Below, piece by piece: positions 54,303 to 63,048 of a stretch of DNA of 64,000 bases (its first letter is position 1; every line of letters begins with the position of its first letter). The DNA is taken from positions 248,001-312,000 of the forward strand of contig NZ_FNCZ01000001.1 in the NCBI RefSeq assembly GCF_900099995.1, in the 5' to 3' direction. This DNA comes from Winogradskyella thalassocola. GTDB taxonomy: Bacteria; Bacteroidota; Bacteroidia; Flavobacteriales; Flavobacteriaceae. The notes under the pieces are model-generated. The model searched no databases, was not told the origin of the DNA, and worked only from the letters and a program-made list of their open reading frames with translations. The position numbers and the translations under genes were made by a program.

Positions 54303-54374
54303 TCAAAAAACATTGTCAGTTCGAGTGATTTTCGAGTTATCGAAATCAAAATATATTTTGATAGAAGATACCGA

Positions 54375-54405
54375 AACGAAGTTTTTAAAATCGTATCGAG
54401 AACCA
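54375..54405 (+). repeat. AACGAAG...GAACCA direct repeat, copy 2
   Basis: Second copy of the unit at 54150. Upstream (54314-54360) lies a TTCGAGTG / TTTCGAG segment that looks like the opposing half of a larger imperfect hairpin. Confidence 0.55.
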
Positions 54406-54463
54406 TCCACCATCCCATTCATTAAACCTAAAACAGAATACATAAATTTTACTAACCTTTTCT

Positions 54464-54471
54464 TAACTTCG
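54464..54471 (+). promoter_or_regulatory. Probable -7 box of the cupin-like gene
   Basis: TAACTTCG followed by CA is one base from TAnnTTTG and lies 21 bases before the TTG start at 54493. Its position decides for the short start. Confidence 0.45.
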
Positions 54472-54492
54472 CAACCTAAACTTTGCTCACAT

Positions 54493-55353
54493 TTGAAACT
54501 CAATCTTCAAGATATTCCGCGTGTTAAAACCATCACTAAGGAAGATTTTATAAACAATTACTTCAAACCACAAAAACCTGTGGTGATAGAGCATTTTATA
54601 GAAGATTGGCCAGCCTATACCAAATGGAATTTAGATTACATTAAAAAAGTTGCTGGCGACAAAACCGTACCGCTTTACGACGACAGACCTGTAGACTATA
54701 AAGATGGTTTTAACCAGGCGCATGCCAAAATGAAAATGAGCGATTATGTAGATTTACTGCAACGCGAACCCACGCGATATCGCATTTTCTTATGGAACAT
54801 TTTAAAGGAAGTTCCACAACTACAAAAGGATTTTAAATTTCCTGATTTTGGATTGCGTCTCATGAAAAAGCTACCCATGCTATTCTTTGGCGGACGCGAC
54901 TCGTACACCTTTATGCATTACGATATAGATTTCGCTAATATTTTTCATTTTCATTTTGAAGGTAAAAAGCAGTGCATCTTATTCGACCAAAACCAAAACA
55001 AATATTTGTACAAAGTGCCCCATGCCTTAATTACAAGAGAAGATATTGATTTCTCTAATCCAGATTTTGAAAAATGGCCAGCCCTCAAAAAAGCAAAAGG
55101 TTGGATCTGCGATTTAAACCATGGCGAAGTGCTCTACATGCCCGAAGGCTATTGGCATTACATGCGTTACATCACTCCAGGGTTTTCTATGAGTTTAAGA
55201 GCGATTGCCCGAAACCCTAAAAACCTCAGCAAGGCTATTTACAATGTGTTTATCATGCGAAATTATGATAACCTCATGCGACGTCTTAAAAGGCAAAAAT
55301 GGATTGACTGGAAAAACAAAAAGGCCATTACCAATACCAACCGTTATATTTAA
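54493..55353 (+). CDS. JmjC/cupin-like 2-oxoglutarate-type oxygenase family protein
   Basis: A 286-residue protein from TTG 54493 (reading KLNLQDIPRVKTITKEDF). The frame is open back to 54235, but that part consists of dispersed repeats, and a -7-like box sits at 54464. The cupin-like core has the iron-binding HYD pair (in FMHYDIDFANIFHFHF) and a distal His in YMPEGYWHYM, the pattern of FIH/JmjC-type hydroxylases. The substrate, possibly a protein side chain, is unknown. Confidence 0.8.
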   Translation: MKLNLQDIPRVKTITKEDFINNYFKPQKPVVIEHFIEDWPAYTKWNLDYIKKVAGDKTVPLYDDRPVDYKDGFNQAHAKMKMSDYVDLLQREPTRYRIFLWNILKEVPQLQKDFKFPDFGLRLMKKLPMLFFGGRDSYTFMHYDIDFANIFHFHFEGKKQCILFDQNQNKYLYKVPHALITREDIDFSNPDFEKWPALKKAKGWICDLNHGEVLYMPEGYWHYMRYITPGFSMSLRAIARNPKNLSKAIYNVFIMRNYDNLMRRLKRQKWIDWKNKKAITNTNRYI

Positions 55354-55381
55354 TTTTCTGACATTAATAAAATACTATTTG

Positions 55382-55389
55382 TATATTTG
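55382..55389 (+). promoter_or_regulatory. Probable -7 box of the DUF6646-like gene
   Basis: TATATTTG exact match to TAnnTTTG, 24 bases before ATG 55414. Confidence 0.55.
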
Positions 55390-55413
55390 ACCCCTATTTT
55401 TAAAATTAAAAAC

Positions 55414-55896
55414 ATGAAAAACATTGTATTAGTAGTCGCTTTATTAGCTTTTAGTTTTGGTAACGCCCAAGCCTTTGAAGGTAAAGGAGATCAAAAATTT
55501 CAGGTAGGAGCTAATATTCAAGATTACGCTACAGGAATTAATGTAAGTTTCGATCACGGTTTAGGAGAAAACATCTCTGTGGGTGTATCGTCTTCTTACG
55601 CTTTAGGTGGTGCTAGTGGTATCGAAGATCTAGATTTTGGAGATCGTTTCGATTTCAAAGCACGTTTTAACGCTAACCTAGGTAACGTTATTAACATTGA
55701 TGAAAACTTTGATTTGTATCCGGGTTTAAACCTTAGCCTTAAAAACTTTGGTGGCCATGTTGGAGCACGTTATTTCTTTACAGAAGGTTTTGGTGTGTAT
55801 ACAGAAGCCAACTTTCCTTTAGCTAAATATGAGAAAGATGCAATTGACATACATAACCAATTTGCTTTAAACATTGGTGCTGTTTTCAACTTGTAG
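55414..55896 (+). CDS. DUF6646-like small outer-membrane beta-barrel protein
   Basis: A 160-residue secreted protein from ATG 55414, with signal peptide ending FGNAQA. Alternating strands with glycines (FQVGANIQDYATGINVSF, GVSSSYALGG, GGHVGARYFF) and the terminal FNL indicate an eight-strand-type barrel. The sequence closely resembles my memory of flavobacterial DUF6646 proteins. Function unknown. It is flanked by its own -7 box and terminator. Confidence 0.78.
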   Translation: MKNIVLVVALLAFSFGNAQAFEGKGDQKFQVGANIQDYATGINVSFDHGLGENISVGVSSSYALGGASGIEDLDFGDRFDFKARFNANLGNVINIDENFDLYPGLNLSLKNFGGHVGARYFFTEGFGVYTEANFPLAKYEKDAIDIHNQFALNIGAVFNL

Positions 55897-55965
55897 ATAA
55901 AAAACCGCTGCGCTGTTAGAATTAAAAACATAGATTAAATTCTAGCAACGAACAAACATAATACT

Positions 55966-55998
55966 AAGCCTTTTCATTCACGTGTAAAGGCTTTTTTT
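55966..55998 (+). terminator. Intrinsic terminator after the DUF6646-like gene
   Basis: AAGCCTTT (55966-55973) pairs with AAAGGCTT (55986-55993), extended by C-G and A-T pairs after one mismatch, then seven T residues. Confidence 0.75.
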
Positions 55999-56140
55999 AT
56001 GGAATTAAATGCTATTAAATCAAAGACTGTCATAATTTACAATACTAATTTCAAGTCTTATTTCTTAATTCTTAAATTTTGATTCTTGGCCCTCTTCTCT
56101 CAACCATCAACCAAGAACCAACAACCAACACCACCAACCA

Positions 56141-56614
56141 TCACCCAAAATAAGCATTCAACTTCTCATAAACCAAAGCCGATTCCCAACCACGATACAA
56201 CAAATAATCAGCTACCTTTTTCTTTTTCTTATACACATTAGGCTCTTTCACTTGAGCAATACGTTTTTGCACCAAATCGTCTAAGGTGTTATAATAGTCA
56301 TCTAAGTCTATTTCTTTTAGAGCCGAATCGATACTGTATTTAGAAATATCCCTAAACTTCAACTCGCGCAGCAAACGGTTTTTTCCCCATTTCTTAATCC
56401 TGAATTTCCCACTAACAAACGCTTTAGCAAAACGTTCTTCGTTAAGGTAATTCTCCTGAATTAAATGCACCATAATCACATCAATAGCTTCAGGAATCAT
56501 ACGCATTTCCCATAGCTTTTGCCGTACCTCTTTATGGCAACGCTCTTGGTACGCACAATAGTGTTCTAATTTTTTTTGTGCTTCGTTTACCGTGTATGTT
56601 TTATTGCTATCCAT
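56141..56614 (-). CDS. recX: Regulatory protein RecX
   Basis: A 157-residue RecX, a modulator of RecA filaments. It is made of repeated three-helix units (ALEHYCAYQERCHKEVRQKL-type start, YLNEERFAKAFVSGKF in the middle, YLLYRGWESALVYEKL at the end). ATG 56614 is preferred: the in-frame TTG at 56623 lies inside the probable -7 box. recA is not in the window. Confidence 0.9.
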   Translation of the reverse strand: MDSNKTYTVNEAQKKLEHYCAYQERCHKEVRQKLWEMRMIPEAIDVIMVHLIQENYLNEERFAKAFVSGKFRIKKWGKNRLLRELKFRDISKYSIDSALKEIDLDDYYNTLDDLVQKRIAQVKEPNVYKKKKKVADYLLYRGWESALVYEKLNAYFG

Positions 56615-56620
56615 CCATTT

Positions 56621-56628
56621 CAAAAATA
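56621..56628 (-). promoter_or_regulatory. -7 box abutting the recX start codon
   Basis: Minus strand TATTTTTG ends 6 bases before ATG 56614, again implying a very short or absent leader. Confidence 0.4.
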
Positions 56629-56836
56629 CAATAGATTAGGAAAAAAGAGCAGTTTAAATCATATTAAAAAAGGCGCATATAAGTGTATAAACAGCTAGTA
56701 ATATATACCCATCGCTCTAACTGTAATGACATTTTGTCGTCGTTTTCTTGCATTTAATAGATAACTTGTAAGAAATCTTAACAATTTGTTAATAAATACC
56801 TACTTTTCAAGGCACTGACCTACAGACTATTTAATA

Positions 56837-56844
56837 TATCTTTG
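56837..56844 (+). promoter_or_regulatory. Probable -7 box of the giant T9SS protein gene
   Basis: TATCTTTG exact match to TAnnTTTG, 38 bases before ATG 56883. Confidence 0.55.
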
Positions 56845-56882
56845 GTCTTAATTAATTGAATCTATACATCCCTAATATCCCT

Positions 56883-59800
56883 ATGATAAAAAACTACTCC
56901 CTCGTTTTTATAGCATTCCTATGTTTTAGCTTGTCTGGTTATGGGCAAGAAATTTTTAATGTAGCCGGTGGCGGTGCCTTTCCTGCCGGTTGGACCGACA
57001 CTAATAACATCACTCCCAACAATACATCCATATCGGATTACTATCTTGTAGAACCAGGTAACCCCGGAGATATAATAGAAACTGCATCTTATAACTTAAG
57101 CGCCAACACCAGTGCAACTTTTGAAGTGGATATTAGATCTTATGGTAGTGGAACACATCGAAGTCTTTTAGTAGAAGTTTCAACAGATGGAGGTACTACC
57201 TTTACACAATCGTACACAACCCCTAATGCAACAACAAGCTTCACAACAAGAACAATAAACATTGCAACAGTTTCAGCAAATACGGTCTTAAGATTATCAG
57301 TAGATGCAACCTCTGGTAGAGGTATCCGATTGCAAGATTTAATATTAACTGGAGTTGGCGTTGGCTCTACAGACACAGAACTAAATTTCGCTTCAACAGC
57401 CTATACAGCAAATGAAGGAGATGGCACGGCAAGTATTTGTGTAGATATAATAAACCCAAGCGCTACACCAACAACAGCAAATGTAGTTTTAACCTCAACT
57501 AACGCACCACATGTTACATACGCAACAACAGGAATTACATTCCCTGCTAATAGTTCTACGCAACAATGTGTTACAGTCAATTTAGCAGATAATACCAATT
57601 GTGGAGATGCTACAGATTATACTTTTGAATTACAAAGTGTAAGTGGTGGCTCTAGTGCGAGCGCAGGTAGTGATAACGAAACTACTTTAAGTGTTGGTGA
57701 TGATGATGAAACGTCAAGCACCCCTTTTAATGAAACTTTCTCAAACTTTGGAACTTTTACCCCTGTAAGTATATCTGGAAGTAAAGACTGGGAAATATCC
57801 AGTGGAAGAGCTTCAATAAATGGCTATGGAAGTTCAGGAACAGCAGAAGATTATTTAATATCAGCTTCAGTAGATATGTCATCTAACAGTGTAGCAACTT
57901 TAGCTTTTGATTTATCTGATGACTATTCTGGACCAGCATTACAAATAATGTACTCAACCAATTTTAATGGTAATTACAATAGTACAGATGTCAATGCAGC
58001 GACTTGGACTTCAGTTCCAGGTGTAACTATTTCTAGCGGAACTAGCTCTGTTAACGCAAATGTTTTAGCAATTACAGGTTCTAACGTCTATTTTGCTTTC
58101 TATTATACAGCAACTGGCACAGGTGGTGGCCAAGCTGCAACTTGGACCGTTGATAATTTATCTTTAAATATTACAGCCTGTTCAATCCCATCCCCAGAAA
58201 TAAACCTCCAAGGAAACACAACAAATATAGCAGATGGTAACACAGCTATTAGCACAACAGACGACACCGATTTTGGAGATGTCCTAGTTGGCAATTCAGA
58301 AGCACACACCTTTACTATTCAAAATACAGGAACAGCAGATTTAGATTTAACAACGATTACAAGTTCAAACTCTGATTTTGTAGTGTCTGCGTATACAAAT
58401 CCGACGACAGTTACGGATGGTGCTTCTACAACATTTATTGTAACATTTACTCCAACAACGACAGGCACAAGTACATCAACAATAACAATACTAAGTAATG
58501 ACGCAAATGAAGCGACATATAATTTTAATGTAGAAGGAAATGGTACCGCAATACCATCCATACTTTTAAATTCTTCAAATCCTGCAGTTGCTGCTAGCAA
58601 TATTACAGACGGAACGGATGACAATGTTATTTATGCGTTCAACTTGTCAGTCACAACTTACGAAGCAGAATTAACAGCATTTAATTTTACAACATCTGGA
58701 TCTGCTACAAATGCAGATATTACAAACTTTAAAGTGTGGTACTCTACTAATTCGACTTTTAATGCGGGCAGTGATACTACATTACAAACCATAACCACAA
58801 GTTTAGGTTCAGGCTTACATGCGGTAACTGGTGCCTCACAAACCATAGCAAACGGAAGTACAGGCTATATTTTTATTACTACAGATTTACCTTGTGGTGC
58901 TACAGATGGAAGAACTATAACAGTAAACGCTATTACAACAGGAAATCTAACCTTTACCACAGGAAACAAATCTGGGACAGCTTATGCAAGTGGCACACAC
59001 ACCATAACCGAAGCAACACCAAACAATGTTGCAAGTTTAGCAACTGCAAACTGTGAAAACGGTGGTGTAGATGTATCTTGGACAGCGGCTACAGGGTGTT
59101 TAGATGATTATATCGTTGTGACTTCTACAAGTCCTTTAACAACATCTCCTAGTGGAAATGGAAGTTCTTATACTGCCAATACAACCTATGGTTCTGGTTC
59201 TAGTTATGATGATGGTTTTGTAGTTTATAAAGGCACAGGAACATCAACAAGTATTACAGCTTTAACAAATGGTACACAATATTACTATACAGTGTTCACA
59301 AGAAATGGAAATTCCTGGAGTTCAGGGGCAACGGTGAATTGCACACCTAATCTAGCCTATTGCGACCCTGGAAGCTGGTCATCTGGAGATTCAGAAATAG
59401 AAGGAGTGGTATTAACTGGTGAAAACAACGCTATAAACAACATAACACCAAATACCTGTACAAATACAGTACAAGACAATACAGCTATGAGTGCCGATTT
59501 ATTTGATGGAGATTCTTATACACTTACAGTTGAATTTGGTGAATGTGACGGTGGATCTTTTTATAGTGGAGCAGGTGGTGTTTGGATAGATTGGAATAAT
59601 GATGGGGATTTTGATGATACAGATGAGTTAATTGGAACAACTACGCTTTCTTTTAGCGGCTCTAATCTTTTTGAGAATTTCACTATAAACGTGCCTTCTG
59701 GTCAAACACTAGGAAATTACAGAATGCGTATTATCCAAGATGAAGGCGGTTCTGAAGCGAGTATAGACCCCTGTACAAGTCCTGGTTGGGGAACCATTGC

Positions 59801-62756
59801 AGATTACACCATAGAAGTCATAGCTTCTTGTACACCAACACACACATTTACTTCCATGTTACCAACAAGCGGCCCAGAAGATACTGAAATCACAGTAACA
59901 GGAACAGGATTCACAGCAAGTACAACCGCTAGTTTTGGTGCTGTAAATGCAACAGTAGATTTTGTAGATGCAACAACATTAATTGTACACGTACCAGCAG
60001 GTGCTACAACAAATATGATTAGACTTACTGAAGCTGGTTGTAGAGTTCAAACTGGAACTTTTACTATAGTTTCTACTAGTGGAACTTGTATCAGTTCATC
60101 AGGAACTTTTACAGATCTATTTATTTCAGAAGTTTATGATTCAGACGCTAATAATGTTTGGTATGTAGAACTATACAACCCTACTCCTTTTCCAATTGAT
60201 TTGGATGCTGGAGACTACGAAATTGATAGATACGCTGATTTAACAACAACTGCTGTTACAGGAAATGTTGATTTAACAGGTACAGTTCCTGCTTATAGTG
60301 TTTTCACCTTAAGTTTAGGTTCAAGTGCAAATACATGTTTTAATACATTTGATATTAATATAAATGCAGGAGGAATCAATGCAGAGGATAGAAACGTATT
60401 AACAAAAGGGGGAGTAGATATTGATGCCGTTGAATTCCCTAATCAAACAGGATATACAATAAGAAGATTAGGTACGGCAACAGGACCTACGGCAACTTAT
60501 AACGCTGCTGATTGGGATTTGTTAACCACAGAAGAGTGTGATGATATAGGTGTTGCTCCATTGGTAACTTACTCTAATCCAAATATTTCAACAATACTAG
60601 ATGCTAGCGATTGTACTGTTTTAGATTATTCAGTTACAGCCACCGAAGGTGACTCCAATACAACTGGAGACTTAACATACCAATGGTATTTTAACAATGG
60701 TGTAAATGATGTTTGGACTCCAGTAACAAGTACATTACCTTCAGGATATACCATTCTAGGCGAAGATGGAAATAACTTATTAATGGAAGGTGACATTAAT
60801 TCATTAAATGATTTAGCCAACTATCAATTTTATTGCGAAGTAACCGAAGCAGGCAGTTGTACAAATGTATCTAATGCTATTCAACCAAATTATAACGTGG
60901 TGACCTGGAACGGTAGCTGGTCTTCTTTCCCTGGCACAAATAGCACCGTTGTCCTTAATGCTAATTATGATACTGCCTCCGGAGGTGATCAAATTAGTTT
61001 CAGCGCTTGTAGTCTAATTATAAATAATGTGCTCTTATCAATTGGTGATGGTGATTTTGTTGAAGTAACAAACGATGTAACAGTTAACGGAACTAATGGA
61101 GCTATTGAGATTGAACCTCAGGGATCTTTCGTTCAAATTAATGATTCAGGAATTGTTACTGCCACGATACCAACAAATCTTAAGGTTAGCAAACTAACAG
61201 CTCCTTCAAATAACTGGTATGAATACACCTATTGGAGTTCACCTGTTTTTCAAGAAACTCCAGCCAATGGTTTAGCGCTCTCTAATCCTAACAGACGCTA
61301 TCAATACAATGCGGAATACTATAGAGATTCAACCTTTGAGACCGCTAATGATGGCACAGCTACAGTTGGAGCAGGTGTAGATGATATTGATGATAATGGT
61401 AATGATTGGGGTAATATTTCAACAACATATTTAACTCCTGGTGTAGGTTACGCTTCAACACACAACCCTACTGTATTTTCAAGTACGCCGGGATGCCCAG
61501 GGCCAACATGTAGAATACGTTATACATTTTCTGGTCTATTTAATAATGGTGTCATCACGGTTCCTTTATACAGAAATGACGAAGAACTAGGTGATAACAA
61601 TTGGAATTTTGTCGGCAACCCTTACCCTTCAGCAATTAGTGCAGATGTCTTTTTAGCAACCAATATGGGACTTATAGATGAAGAAATTTTGGAACCTAAT
61701 CCTATTATGGGCGGAGCTATTTATTTATGGTCTCAAAATACCGCACCTTCTAATACTGCAAATGGCAATAATGGTTTAAATTTTTCGGATACAGATTATG
61801 CAATTATTAATGGTACCGGACAAACCGCAGCTCAAGAGAATGGAGGCGATTCTACAATCCCAAACAGGTTTATTCCATCTGGTCAAGGGTTCTTTATTTC
61901 TATGGATAATAATGCAACTTCAACCACCGTATCACCATCTCCTGTTCCTACTCAAGACATACAGACGGCAAATCTAATTTTTAATAATGCCATGCGTGTT
62001 ACAGGGGACAATAATCAATTTTTTAGACCTAGTAATGACGCTAATTCTATAAATAAGCTATGGCTTAACCTAACATCAGATAACGGTGTGTTTAGTCAAA
62101 TTTTAGTGGGTTATCTCGATCATGCCACAGATGCTTATGATGGTATGTATTTTGACGCCCCTAAAAATGGAGTGACATCCTCACATTCTGCGATATATAC
62201 TTTAATTCCTAATTCTGATAAAAAATTAGCGATTCAAGGTAAAAACTCAAATAGCTTAACACTAGATGAAGTGGTTCCATTAGGCTTTTATACGTCTATA
62301 GATGTTGCAACACTATATACGTTTACTATTTCACAATTTGAAGGTGCTTTTATGACTGAAAACGCTGTTTACATTAATGACAAACTACTAAACACGTTTC
62401 ATAATCTTAAAAATTCAGATTATACCTTTACCTCAGAAATTGGCGAATTTAACGACCGTTTCGAAATTGTATTTACACCAACCATACTACTCTCTATAGA
62501 CGACAACCTAATTAATTCTAATGAGGTAACGCTTACAGAATTGCAAAATGGTGATGTTGAAATCAAAGTCGGACAGACACATACTATAAAGCATGTGGAT
62601 ATTATAGATATTACCGGAAGACGCGTTTATAGTTTACAAGGCGATGATTCTACCGAGGTGTACAACCTATCTAAACTAAGTCAGGCCGCTTATGTTGCTA
62701 AGATCACATTATCTAATGGACAAGTCATTAGTAAAAAAGCGATAAAACAAAAATGA
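56883..62756 (+). CDS. Giant multidomain cell-surface protein secreted by the type IX system
   Basis: A 1957-residue secreted protein from ATG 56883, with signal peptide ending SGYGQ (about 19). Modules in order (approximate residues): jelly-roll-like adhesion region (20-160), Calx-beta (166-276), second sandwich (285-435), HYDIN/choice-of-anchor D-like (439-556), strand-rich repeat (560-710), fibronectin III-like (712-822), GEVED (826-980), IPT/TIG (984-1063), lamin-tail-like domain (1076-1200), then a long region and a T9SS type A sorting domain at about 1868-1957 ending KKAIKQK. Thr/Ser/Asn-rich. It is probably an exported adhesin; no catalytic domain was recognised. A terminator follows. 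Confidence 0.88.
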   Translation: MIKNYSLVFIAFLCFSLSGYGQEIFNVAGGGAFPAGWTDTNNITPNNTSISDYYLVEPGNPGDIIETASYNLSANTSATFEVDIRSYGSGTHRSLLVEVSTDGGTTFTQSYTTPNATTSFTTRTINIATVSANTVLRLSVDATSGRGIRLQDLILTGVGVGSTDTELNFASTAYTANEGDGTASICVDIINPSATPTTANVVLTSTNAPHVTYATTGITFPANSSTQQCVTVNLADNTNCGDATDYTFELQSVSGGSSASAGSDNETTLSVGDDDETSSTPFNETFSNFGTFTPVSISGSKDWEISSGRASINGYGSSGTAEDYLISASVDMSSNSVATLAFDLSDDYSGPALQIMYSTNFNGNYNSTDVNAATWTSVPGVTISSGTSSVNANVLAITGSNVYFAFYYTATGTGGGQAATWTVDNLSLNITACSIPSPEINLQGNTTNIADGNTAISTTDDTDFGDVLVGNSEAHTFTIQNTGTADLDLTTITSSNSDFVVSAYTNPTTVTDGASTTFIVTFTPTTTGTSTSTITILSNDANEATYNFNVEGNGTAIPSILLNSSNPAVAASNITDGTDDNVIYAFNLSVTTYEAELTAFNFTTSGSATNADITNFKVWYSTNSTFNAGSDTTLQTITTSLGSGLHAVTGASQTIANGSTGYIFITTDLPCGATDGRTITVNAITTGNLTFTTGNKSGTAYASGTHTITEATPNNVASLATANCENGGVDVSWTAATGCLDDYIVVTSTSPLTTSPSGNGSSYTANTTYGSGSSYDDGFVVYKGTGTSTSITALTNGTQYYYTVFTRNGNSWSSGATVNCTPNLAYCDPGSWSSGDSEIEGVVLTGENNAINNITPNTCTNTVQDNTAMSADLFDGDSYTLTVEFGECDGGSFYSGAGGVWIDWNNDGDFDDTDELIGTTTLSFSGSNLFENFTINVPSGQTLGNYRMRIIQDEGGSEASIDPCTSPGWGTIADYTIEVIASCTPTHTFTSMLPTSGPEDTEITVTGTGFTASTTASFGAVNATVDFVDATTLIVHVPAGATTNMIRLTEAGCRVQTGTFTIVSTSGTCISSSGTFTDLFISEVYDSDANNVWYVELYNPTPFPIDLDAGDYEIDRYADLTTTAVTGNVDLTGTVPAYSVFTLSLGSSANTCFNTFDININAGGINAEDRNVLTKGGVDIDAVEFPNQTGYTIRRLGTATGPTATYNAADWDLLTTEECDDIGVAPLVTYSNPNISTILDASDCTVLDYSVTATEGDSNTTGDLTYQWYFNNGVNDVWTPVTSTLPSGYTILGEDGNNLLMEGDINSLNDLANYQFYCEVTEAGSCTNVSNAIQPNYNVVTWNGSWSSFPGTNSTVVLNANYDTASGGDQISFSACSLIINNVLLSIGDGDFVEVTNDVTVNGTNGAIEIEPQGSFVQINDSGIVTATIPTNLKVSKLTAPSNNWYEYTYWSSPVFQETPANGLALSNPNRRYQYNAEYYRDSTFETANDGTATVGAGVDDIDDNGNDWGNISTTYLTPGVGYASTHNPTVFSSTPGCPGPTCRIRYTFSGLFNNGVITVPLYRNDEELGDNNWNFVGNPYPSAISADVFLATNMGLIDEEILEPNPIMGGAIYLWSQNTAPSNTANGNNGLNFSDTDYAIINGTGQTAAQENGGDSTIPNRFIPSGQGFFISMDNNATSTTVSPSPVPTQDIQTANLIFNNAMRVTGDNNQFFRPSNDANSINKLWLNLTSDNGVFSQILVGYLDHATDAYDGMYFDAPKNGVTSSHSAIYTLIPNSDKKLAIQGKNSNSLTLDEVVPLGFYTSIDVATLYTFTISQFEGAFMTENAVYINDKLLNTFHNLKNSDYTFTSEIGEFNDRFEIVFTPTILLSIDDNLINSNEVTLTELQNGDVEIKVGQTHTIKHVDIIDITGRRVYSLQGDDSTEVYNLSKLSQAAYVAKITLSNGQVISKKAIKQK

Positions 62757-62780
62757 TACGATAATTAATATCAAAATAAA

Positions 62781-62815
62781 AAAGGTTCAATCAATTTGGT
62801 TGGACCTTTTTTTAT
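62781..62815 (+). terminator. Intrinsic terminator after the giant T9SS gene
   Basis: AAAGGTTCAA (62781-62790) pairs with TTGGACCTTT (62800-62809), with one G-U pair and a 9-base loop, then a T run. Confidence 0.82.
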
Positions 62816-63048
62816 GGCCTTTACCCAAAAGACCTAGCTTTTCTGAATAATTCTGCACTGCTCCAACCCCCTTTCCAACACGCAAACTAACTGACACTTA
62901 ACATTTAACGTATTGCATCTTAATATTGAATTTTGTATTTTTACTTGTTTTTATAGCATAACATTAGTAATATCCTAATAAGCACCTAAATTACAACACG
63001 CTGATTGGCAGTGATTTTAAAAATTATTGAGATTAATCCATTTTTCCT

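Larger units (their letters stand above)
53988..54492. other. Gene-free repeat cluster
   Basis: About 500 bases with no credible gene: two CCTGC/GCAGG palindromes, a long-form GTCCCCTTGAGG element and two copies of a third repeat (AACGAAG...GAACCA). An open frame through 54235-54492 is an in-frame accident upstream of the cupin-like gene. Confidence 0.7.

Noticed and set aside
54235..54492. Long N-terminal extension of the cupin-like gene
   Set aside because: The frame crosses a dispersed repeat element and another repeat, lacks family-like sequence, and a -7-like box plus TTG start lie at 54464-54493.
57140..60820. Several minus-strand open frames inside the giant T9SS gene
   Set aside because: They are mirror frames of Thr/Ser/Asn-rich repetitive coding sequence (valine/serine-rich translations) without starts, promoters or recognisable families.
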